The notes under the pieces are model-generated. The model was not told the origin of the DNA, searched no databases, and saw nothing but the letters and a program-made list of their open reading frames with translations. From Thomasclavelia sp047249845 (lineage in GTDB: Bacteria; Bacillota_I; Bacilli_A; Erysipelotrichales; Coprobacillaceae), in assembly GCF_047249845.1 (NCBI RefSeq), contig NZ_JBKTWO010000010.1:5677-69676 (forward strand): a DNA stretch of 64,000 nt, read 5' to 3'. The translations under genes were made by a program, and so were the position numbers. Positions 16,018-22,989 of this stretch are shown piece by piece. Numbering within the stretch: position 1 is the stretch's first letter; every line of letters begins with the position of its first letter.

Positions 16018-17994
16018 ATGGAAACGTCGACTTTATCAATCGCAGCTATACGTGCATTAGGTATCGATACTATTAATAAAGCCAATTCTGGACATCCAGG
16101 TATGGTTTTAGGTTCAGCACCAGCTGTCTACACACTATTTACTAAAGAAATGAATTTTTACCATAAGCAGTCAAAATGGTTTAATCGAGATCGTTTTGTT
16201 TTAGCTTCTGGACATGCTTCAGCTTTGTTATATACAATGCTGCACCTGTCAGGTTATCAAATTTCAATGGATGACTTAAAAAACTTCAGACAGTGGAATT
16301 CAATAACCCCAGGTCATCCAGAGTGTAATCTTACTGATGGAGTAGACGCTTCATCTGGTCCACTTGGCCAAGGAATTCCTATGGCTGCCGGAATGGCATT
16401 AGCAGAAAAATTCTTAGCTACTAAATATAACCGTGAAGGTTATGAAATTGTAGATCATTATACATTTGCTTTATGTGGTGATGGAGATATGCAAGAGGGT
16501 GTGACTTATGAAGCAGCATCACTAGCTGGACATCTTTCACTTGGAAAGCTGATTGTTTTATATGATGCTAATCAAGTTACTCTTGATGGACCTTTGTCAA
16601 TGTCATTTAGTGAAGATGTAAAAAAACGCTATGAAGCAATTGGTTGGCAAGTAATCAATGTTAAGGATGGTAATGATATTAACGAAATTCAAAAAGCTAT
16701 TCGTAAAGGAAAAAAAGAATTATATAAACCAACTTTAATTATTGTTAATACTGTAATTGGTTATGGTTCTAGTAATCAAGGTACAAATAAAGTTCATGGT
16801 AATCCATTAGGTAAAGAAGATGGAAAAAATGCTAAATTATCTTATGGTTTTGATCATGAAGAATTTTATGTACCAAAAGAAGTCTATGATGATTTCACCA
16901 ATACATGTATTAAAAGGGGTAAAAATCGTTTTAATAAATGGAATCGTTTATTCAAAGAATATGAAAATGAATATCCTGAATTAGCTAAAGAACTGCAAAG
17001 AGCTATTAATGGTGAATACTCTTTAGATATTGAAGAAATCACTAAAAAATATACACCTGGATTTAGTGATGCTACTAGAAATACTTCTCTTCAGCTAATT
17101 CAAGAAGCAGCTAAACAAAACCCTACGTTTATGTCTGGAACAGCTGATTTAGCTTGTTCAACAAAAACAGATATTGCTGGTGAAAATTCATTTAGTGTTG
17201 AAAATTATGATGGGCGTAATTTAGTTTTTGGAATCCGTGAATTTGCAATGGTTGCAATGATGAATGGTATCACTTTACATACTGGAATAAAAGTATCATC
17301 AGGAGGATTCTTAGTATTCTCTGACTATTTTAAAGCAGCTTTAAGAATGGCTTGTTTAATGGAATTACCTATTATTATTCCACTTTCACATGATTCAATC
17401 GCAGTAGGTGAAGACGGTCCAACTCATCAACCAGTCGAACAGTTAGCGATGCTTCGCTCAATTCCAAACGTTCAGGTTTTAAGACCTGCTGATGCTATTG
17501 AAACTGCTGCCTCTTGGAAGATTGCAATGGAGTCAAGCAAAAATCCAACTGCAATTATTCTAACAAGACAAAACGTCAATACTATGGAACATACTTCGTA
17601 TGAAGGCGTATGTAAAGGTGCTTACATTATTGGTAAAGAAGTTAATAAGCTTGATGCGATCATTATTGCTTCAGGTAGTGAAGTTAATTTAGCAATGGAA
17701 GCCAAAACAGTTTTATTAAATGAAAATATTGATGTTCGTGTAGTTTCTATGCCATCAATGGAATTATTCGAAAAACAAGATGATTCATATAAAGAAACAA
17801 TTCTTCCTAAAAAGACTAGAGCACGTTTAGCAATTGAAATGGCTAGTGATTTCGGTTGGCATAAATATGTAGGTCTAGATGGTAAAACGATGTCAGTAAA
17901 TACATTTGGAGCCAGTGCACCAGCTAATGTCGTAATTGAAAATTATGGATTTACAGTTGATAATGTTGTGAAAAATATCAAAGAGATTTTATAA
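16018..17994 (+). CDS. tkt: Transketolase
   Basis: This thiamine-diphosphate enzyme shuttles two-carbon units in the non-oxidative pentose phosphate pathway. Its 658 residues are the usual length. The ThDP motif is GDGDMQEGV (about 155-163) ending in the DANQVT stretch. The N-terminal ANSGHPGM and the pyrimidine-domain GIREFAM with catalytic Glu are present, as is GVGEDGPTHQP-like sequence near 464 (here VGEDGPTHQP). The ATG has an AGGAG site with a long spacing of about 12 bases. Order ynzC-tkt-sirA-yneF matches B. subtilis. Confidence 0.95.
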   Translation: METSTLSIAAIRALGIDTINKANSGHPGMVLGSAPAVYTLFTKEMNFYHKQSKWFNRDRFVLASGHASALLYTMLHLSGYQISMDDLKNFRQWNSITPGHPECNLTDGVDASSGPLGQGIPMAAGMALAEKFLATKYNREGYEIVDHYTFALCGDGDMQEGVTYEAASLAGHLSLGKLIVLYDANQVTLDGPLSMSFSEDVKKRYEAIGWQVINVKDGNDINEIQKAIRKGKKELYKPTLIIVNTVIGYGSSNQGTNKVHGNPLGKEDGKNAKLSYGFDHEEFYVPKEVYDDFTNTCIKRGKNRFNKWNRLFKEYENEYPELAKELQRAINGEYSLDIEEITKKYTPGFSDATRNTSLQLIQEAAKQNPTFMSGTADLACSTKTDIAGENSFSVENYDGRNLVFGIREFAMVAMMNGITLHTGIKVSSGGFLVFSDYFKAALRMACLMELPIIIPLSHDSIAVGEDGPTHQPVEQLAMLRSIPNVQVLRPADAIETAASWKIAMESSKNPTAIILTRQNVNTMEHTSYEGVCKGAYIIGKEVNKLDAIIIASGSEVNLAMEAKTVLLNENIDVRVVSMPSMELFEKQDDSYKETILPKKTRARLAIEMASDFGWHKYVGLDGKTMSVNTFGASAPANVVIENYGFTVDNVVKNIKEIL

Positions 17995-18020
17995 GTGATG
18001 AAAAAATTCATCACTTTTTA
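17993..18020 (+). terminator. Terminator after tkt
   Basis: A 10-bp stem (AAGTGATGAA/TTCATCACTT) with an AAAA loop spans the tkt stop codon and is followed by a T-run. Confidence 0.8.
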
Positions 18021-18087
18021 TTTGTTTTTAAACATAATATGACAATTTCTATCATTTAATCTTGATAAGATGATAGGGGTGATAAAA

Positions 18088-18468
18088 ATGAATACATATA
18101 AAATATACAAAATAAATCCAAATGTTGAAGATTTATTAGAACAATATCCAGAAATCAAAGAAAAAATAATTGAATTAGAACCTAAAAATGTCTTTTTCAC
18201 TAAACAAATGGAATGTCTTTTTAATAATAACGATGGTGTTAGTGATTTCATTGAATACAAACTAAATGAACGCTATGATTATTCACGAGAACGAAACACT
18301 CATATTATAAACAATCAGCTAACAAAAGAAAAAATCACATGCTCTGTTTTTGACTACTACATAATTATTGAAGCAACCAAAAAATCCAATATATTCTTAG
18401 ATATTTTATATCAAATTTCTAAAAGTTATGTTATAATGAGTGAGCAAGTAAAAAAATTGGAGGTATAA
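18088..18468 (+). CDS. Possible SirA-like sporulation inhibitor of replication
   Basis: Family membership is not obvious from any strong motif. The 126-residue protein lies between tkt and yneF, exactly where B. subtilis carries sirA (yneE), whose product blocks DnaA during sporulation. Its C-terminal IFLDILYQISKSYVIMSEQV resembles the SirA C-terminal segment in pattern and spacing, and the N-terminus begins with a comparable short strand. I prefer the ATG at 18088 (GGGG about 9 bases upstream) over an in-frame ATG at 18070. The assignment rests mainly on synteny plus weak similarity. Confidence 0.55.
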   Translation: MNTYKIYKINPNVEDLLEQYPEIKEKIIELEPKNVFFTKQMECLFNNNDGVSDFIEYKLNERYDYSRERNTHIINNQLTKEKITCSVFDYYIIIEATKKSNIFLDILYQISKSYVIMSEQVKKLEV

Positions 18469-18470
18469 CT

Positions 18471-18674
18471 ATGGTCTTAAATATAATTATTGGTGTAATT
18501 ATTGGGGCAATTATCGGTTTCTTTGGAGCTCGTTATATGTTTAAAAAACAACTACGTAAAAATCCACCAATCAATGAAAAAATGATTCGTGCAATGTATA
18601 TGGAAATGGGTCGCAAACCTAGCGAGACACAAATTAGAAAAATTATGGCATCAGTTATGTCACAATACAAATAA
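18471..18674 (+). CDS. yneF: UPF0154 family membrane protein YneF
   Basis: This 67-residue protein has one N-terminal transmembrane helix (residues 3-22, Ile/Gly rich) and a conserved basic cytoplasmic tail containing NPPINEKMIRAMYMEMGRKP, the UPF0154 signature. A GGAGG site precedes the ATG by about 7 bases, and the gene starts two bases after the upstream stop. The YneF family is widespread in Firmicutes and its role is unknown. Confidence 0.92.
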   Translation: MVLNIIIGVIIGAIIGFFGARYMFKKQLRKNPPINEKMIRAMYMEMGRKPSETQIRKIMASVMSQYK

Positions 18675-18692
18675 GGGGAGACCCTTATTTTT
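18669..18692 (+). terminator. Terminator overlapping the yneF stop
   Basis: A 9-bp stem (AAATAAGGG/CCCTTATTT) with a GAGA loop contains the yneF stop codon and is followed by TTACTTT. The next gene begins only 6 bases beyond it. Confidence 0.65.
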
Positions 18693-18697
18693 ACTTT

Positions 18698-19318
18698 ATG
18701 AAAATATTTATTACTAGACATTCAAAAACATTGTGGAATCAAGAAAAGAAACTTCAAGGATGGAAAGATTCACCATTAACAAAAGAGGGAATTAATGATG
18801 CTTTATTATTAAAAAAGAGAATTAGAGATATATCAATCGATTATTGTTATAGCAGCCCAATTAATCGTGCTAAACAAACAAGCGAAATATTATTTGATCA
18901 TGTTATTTTGGATGATCGTTTAAAAGAAATGAATTTTGGAACATATGAGGGTAAGAATATAAGTGAATTATTAAAAGATAAACAATATGATGCTTTATGG
19001 AACCAGCCTGATGATAATATAAGATTACCTGAGGGTGAATCATATGCAGAAGTCCAAAAAAGATTATTAAACTTTATTAATGAAATATACCAAAAAAATA
19101 GCGATAAAACTATTTTTGTTACTATACATGGCATGTTGTTTATTATTTTACATGGTTTGATGTTAGAATATAAAACAAGTGATTTAGTTAAAATCAATCA
19201 ACATGTTATTCGTGGTTGTTCTCTAAGCGAAGTTGAATATGATGGTGAAAAGTTTAATATCAAATATATTGGAGATGACTCTCATTTGGAAAATGATGAA
19301 ATTATCAGCTATAAATAA
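18698..19318 (+). CDS. Histidine phosphatase superfamily protein (phosphoglycerate mutase-like)
   Basis: This 206-residue protein has the branch-1 histidine phosphatase layout: catalytic His in TRHSKTLWN (6-14), Arg in SSPINRAKQT (about 53-62), the GTYEGK loop with acid residue near 85, and a second His in VTIHGML (about 143-149). The usual RHG triplet reads RHS, but the catalytic His is kept. Substrate cannot be told from sequence; relatives act on phosphosugars or small phosphoesters. No ribosome binding site is close to the ATG, because the preceding 25 bases are a terminator hairpin and T-rich sequence. Translation may be weak or coupled. Confidence 0.85.
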   Translation: MKIFITRHSKTLWNQEKKLQGWKDSPLTKEGINDALLLKKRIRDISIDYCYSSPINRAKQTSEILFDHVILDDRLKEMNFGTYEGKNISELLKDKQYDALWNQPDDNIRLPEGESYAEVQKRLLNFINEIYQKNSDKTIFVTIHGMLFIILHGLMLEYKTSDLVKINQHVIRGCSLSEVEYDGEKFNIKYIGDDSHLENDEIISYK

Positions 19319-19330
19319 AGAGGTGAGATT

Positions 19331-20233
19331 ATGTATGAATTAGTTCAAGTTGGAAAGAAAAGTTATTACATTCAAAGTCCAGCTAAAATTGGTGTATATC
19401 TAGCTAATAATAATGAAGTTTATCTAATTGACAGTGGCAATGATAAAGATGCTGGACGTAAAGTTAAGAAAATATTAGAACAAAATAACTGGCATTTAAA
19501 AGCTATTCTTAATACACATTCAAATGCAGATCATATTGGTGGTAATCATTATCTTCAGCAATATTATAATTGTAAGATTTTTGCTCACGGAATTGAATCA
19601 TGTTTTAGTAGGTATCCAATTTTGGAACCAGCTTTTTTATATGGAGGGTATCCATTTAAAGACTTAAAACATAAATTTTTAATGGCTCAATCAAGTGAAA
19701 TTAGTGATTTTAATGATCCTGATTTTCCAAATGAAATAGAAGTAATTTTGCTGCCAGGACATTTTTTTGATATGGTTGGTTTTCGTTTACCTGATGATAC
19801 AGTGTTTCTTGGCGATTGTCTTAGCAGTGAAGCAACTTTAAATAAATATCAGCTTTCCTTTATTTATGATGTAGAAAATTATATTAAAACACTTGATAAA
19901 GTAGCAAAAATGCAAGCAAAAATATTTGTTCTATCACATGCTGATGCCTCAACAAATATCACTCAACTTATAAGTATAAATAAAAAGAAAGTCTTTGAAA
20001 TAACTAATCAAATTTTAGAATTATGTCAAACACCAATAACATTTGAAATTTTATTACAAAAAATTTTTGATATTTATCAACTTATCATGTCATATGAGCA
20101 ATATGTATTAATTGGAAGTACTGTGCGTTCTTATTTATCTTGGCTAAAGGATACTGGAAAAATCAGTACTTACATAAAAAATAATACATTACTATGGAAA
20201 AGTGATGTAAATAAAATAGTCATATCAATTTGA
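19331..20233 (+). CDS. Metallo-beta-lactamase fold hydrolase
   Basis: This is a 300-residue MBL-fold protein with the metal motif THSNADHIGG (about 57-66), where the usual HxHxDH reads HSNADH, so the second His is an Asn. Later ligands appear as LPGHFFD (about 141-147) and GDC (about 161-163). The C-terminal 100 residues look like a helical winged-helix-type extension. Some two-domain MBL proteins of this size act as thioesterase or glyoxalase-like hydrolases; I cannot assign a substrate. The RBS AAAGAGGTGA precedes the ATG, and the gene follows the phosphatase by 12 bases. Confidence 0.75.
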   Translation: MYELVQVGKKSYYIQSPAKIGVYLANNNEVYLIDSGNDKDAGRKVKKILEQNNWHLKAILNTHSNADHIGGNHYLQQYYNCKIFAHGIESCFSRYPILEPAFLYGGYPFKDLKHKFLMAQSSEISDFNDPDFPNEIEVILLPGHFFDMVGFRLPDDTVFLGDCLSSEATLNKYQLSFIYDVENYIKTLDKVAKMQAKIFVLSHADASTNITQLISINKKKVFEITNQILELCQTPITFEILLQKIFDIYQLIMSYEQYVLIGSTVRSYLSWLKDTGKISTYIKNNTLLWKSDVNKIVISI

Positions 20234-20254
20234 TATGACTATTTTATTTACATC
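20204..20254. terminator. Bidirectional terminator: 25-bp perfect inverted repeat
   Basis: The arms 20204-20228 and 20230-20254 are perfect complements about a single base at 20229. The repeat contains the last codons and the stop of the MBL gene on the plus strand and the last codons and stop of plsY on the minus strand. T-rich arms follow the core on both strands, so it should stop transcription in both directions. Confidence 0.8.
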
Positions 20255-20847
20255 CAGCTTATTTTGCTTTCAGTTCCCTGTTTAACTCGTTTTAAATTCT
20301 CACGATGACGGTAAACTAATAATAAGATTATTCCTGCAGTAGCTAATTTACCAATTAATGATATATTTAAAAATGGTGTGGCGACTAAAACAGATAAAGA
20401 AGCTAATACCGATGATAGAGATACATATTTACTAATCTTCAATACTATAAAGAAAACTACTAATGCAAGTATAGCTCCTAAAGGATTCACTGCCATAAAA
20501 TAACCAATAGCGGTTGAAACAGCTTTTCCACCTTTGAAATTAGCAAAAATCGGATAACAGTGCCCAATTACACAGAACAAAGCACATATGTAAGGTATAT
20601 CTTCATTTAATGATAATAGTGAACAAAGATATCTGGTTAAAAACATTACTAACAATGCTTTTGAAGCATCAAGTACAATAACTAATACACCAGCTTTTTT
20701 TCCTAAAACTCTCCCTGTATTAGTTCCCCCTAAATTTCCTGATCCATAGTTTCTAACATCTGTTTTATAAAAAAGCCGCCCAATTACCAATGCAAAAGGT
20801 ATTGACCCATAAAGATATGCAAGAATTATTAAAATTACTGAAATCAT
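20248..20847 (-). CDS. plsY: Glycerol-3-phosphate acyltransferase PlsY
   Basis: PlsY transfers an acyl group from acyl-phosphate to glycerol 3-phosphate, the first step of phospholipid synthesis. This 199-residue membrane protein has five hydrophobic segments and the three family motifs: GSIPFALVIG near 14-23, GSGNLGGTNTGRVLG near 35-49, and GHCYPIFANFKGGKAVST near 92-109. I choose the ATG at 20847 (AGGTG about 8 bases upstream) rather than the in-frame GTG at 20856. It is divergent from parE, the same neighbourhood as in B. subtilis (plsY, parE, parC). Confidence 0.94.
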   Translation of the reverse strand: MISVILIILAYLYGSIPFALVIGRLFYKTDVRNYGSGNLGGTNTGRVLGKKAGVLVIVLDASKALLVMFLTRYLCSLLSLNEDIPYICALFCVIGHCYPIFANFKGGKAVSTAIGYFMAVNPLGAILALVVFFIVLKISKYVSLSSVLASLSVLVATPFLNISLIGKLATAGIILLLVYRHRENLKRVKQGTESKISWM

Positions 20848-20986
20848 ATTTATCACCTGTCACTTATTATATATTATTAACCTAAAAAAGCAATCTTTTT
20901 ATCTCTTTCTTGCGTTAATGAAAGATTAAATGTGATAGAATTATAAATGATTATTTTTTAATAAACAGTTAAAAATACAATAACCT

Positions 20987-21015
20987 TTGAAAAAAAGCGA
21001 TAATTTGGTTATAAT
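20987..21015 (+). promoter_or_regulatory. Sigma-A promoter of parE-parC
   Basis: TTGAAA at 20987-20992, a 17-base spacer and TATAAT at 21010-21015 lie 33 bases before the parE start. This is a near-consensus sigma-A promoter. Confidence 0.82.
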
Positions 21016-21047
21016 GACAAAAGTGATTAAAGGAGGCAATTGATTAT

Positions 21048-22976
21048 ATGGTAGCTAAAAGTAATTATAATGAATCAAATATCCAAATTCTAGAGGGACT
21101 TGAAGCTGTTAGAAAAAGACCTGGGATGTATATCGGTTCAACTGATAGTAGGGGATTACATCATTTAGTATGGGAAATCGTGGATAATGCAATTGATGAA
21201 GCTCTTTCAGGATTTGGTGATAATATCCAAGTAACGATTTGTAAAGATAATAGTATTAAAGTTAGTGATCATGGTCGTGGGATGCCAACAGGGATGCATG
21301 CCTCAGGAAGACCAGCTACAGAGGTTATTTTAACAATCTTGCATGCAGGAGGGAAATTTAACGAGGATGGCGGCTATAAAACCTCTGGTGGTCTTCATGG
21401 TGTAGGAGCATCTGTAGTTAATGCTTTATCATCATGGTTAGAAGTCACTATTTATCGTGAAGGTAAAATATGGTCACAAAGATTTGAAGATGGTGGAAGT
21501 AAGATTGGTGAATTAAAAATAATTGGTAAAACAAACAAGACGGGTACAACAATTCATTTTTTACCTAATGCAAAGATTTTTTCAGTCTGTGAGTATAATT
21601 TTTCAACGATTAGTGAAAGACTGATGGAGAGCGCCTTTTTATTAAAAGGAATTAAAATTGATTTAAAAGATGAACGGAATAATAAAGAAGTATCTTATCA
21701 ATATGATAATGGTTTAACTGCATTTGTTGAATATTTAAATTATGAAAAAGAAATATTAAATCCAATTATCAATATCGAAGGTACTAATAATGAAATTGAA
21801 GTAGATGTAGCAATGCAATTTACAACTGGTTATCAAGAAAATACACTATCTTTTGTTAATCTAGTTAGAACAGGTGATGGGGGAACGCATGAAACTGGAT
21901 TTAAATCTGCGTTGACAAGAACCTTTAACGAATATGCACGTAAGTATGGTCTATTAAAAGAAAAGGATAAAAATTTAGAAGGAAATGATGTTCGTGAAGG
22001 TCTTTCTGCAATTATATCAATAAAAGTACCTGAACATTTTCTACAATTTGAAGGACAAACCAAATCTAAACTAGGTACCCCTGAAGCTCGTAATGTAGTT
22101 GATAATGTCGTATATGAAAAGTTATCTTTTTATCTTGAAGAAAATAAAGAAATAGCTGATACTTTAGTTAAAAAGATGATCAAAGCCGCTCAAGTTCGTG
22201 ATGCCGCCAGAAAAGCCCGTGAAGCAGCAAGAAAAGGGAAGGGCTCTAAACAAGAACGTATTTTAAGTGGTAAATTAGCTCCGGCCCAATCAAAGGATAA
22301 AAAGCGAAAAGAACTTTACTTAGTCGAAGGTGATTCAGCAGGCGGAAGCGCTAAACAAGGACGTGATCGTAAATATCAGGCAATTTTACCTTTACGAGGT
22401 AAAGTAGTTAATACAGAAAAAGCAGCGATGACGGATATTTTAAAAAATGAAGAAATTGCTACAATTATTAATACGATTGGTGCTGGCGTTGGAGCTGATT
22501 TTAATGAAAAAGATAGTAATTACAGTAAAGTAATCATTATGACAGATGCCGATACTGATGGAGCTCATATTCAAATACTTTTATTAACTTTTTTCTATCG
22601 CTATATGAGAGAACTAATAACTGCCGGAAAAGTATATATTGCTTTACCACCTTTATATAAAATATCTAAGAAAAATGGTAAAAAAGAAGACGCCATCTAT
22701 GCATGGGAAGATGATGAACTAGAAGAGGCAAAAAAGAAAATAGGCCGTGGATATAATATTCAGCGTTATAAAGGATTGGGAGAAATGAATGCTAATCAGC
22801 TATGGGAAACTACTATGAATCCTGAAACCCGAACTTTAATTCAAGTATCTATAGATGACGCTGCAATTGTCGAAAGACGAGTCTCAGTATTAATGGGAGA
22901 TAGAGTTGAACCACGACGAGAATGGATCGAACAAAATGTTCAATTCACTTTAGAAGATAATTTTACAATTGATTAA
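21048..22976 (+). CDS. parE: DNA topoisomerase IV subunit B (ParE)
   Basis: ParE is the ATPase subunit of topoisomerase IV, which decatenates daughter chromosomes. It has 642 residues. The GHKL ATPase motifs are EIVDNAIDEA (43-52), DHGRGMPTG (74-82) and GGLHGVGASVVNALS (about 114-128). The TOPRIM motifs are EGDSAGGSAKQGRDR near 427 and DADTDGAHI near 503. ParE rather than GyrB is indicated by the parC gene 13 bases downstream and the plsY neighbour, as in Bacillus. AAAGGAGG precedes the ATG. Confidence 0.95.
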   Translation: MVAKSNYNESNIQILEGLEAVRKRPGMYIGSTDSRGLHHLVWEIVDNAIDEALSGFGDNIQVTICKDNSIKVSDHGRGMPTGMHASGRPATEVILTILHAGGKFNEDGGYKTSGGLHGVGASVVNALSSWLEVTIYREGKIWSQRFEDGGSKIGELKIIGKTNKTGTTIHFLPNAKIFSVCEYNFSTISERLMESAFLLKGIKIDLKDERNNKEVSYQYDNGLTAFVEYLNYEKEILNPIINIEGTNNEIEVDVAMQFTTGYQENTLSFVNLVRTGDGGTHETGFKSALTRTFNEYARKYGLLKEKDKNLEGNDVREGLSAIISIKVPEHFLQFEGQTKSKLGTPEARNVVDNVVYEKLSFYLEENKEIADTLVKKMIKAAQVRDAARKAREAARKGKGSKQERILSGKLAPAQSKDKKRKELYLVEGDSAGGSAKQGRDRKYQAILPLRGKVVNTEKAAMTDILKNEEIATIINTIGAGVGADFNEKDSNYSKVIIMTDADTDGAHIQILLLTFFYRYMRELITAGKVYIALPPLYKISKKNGKKEDAIYAWEDDELEEAKKKIGRGYNIQRYKGLGEMNANQLWETTMNPETRTLIQVSIDDAAIVERRVSVLMGDRVEPRREWIEQNVQFTLEDNFTID

Positions 22977-22989
22977 GGAGAAATGAAGC

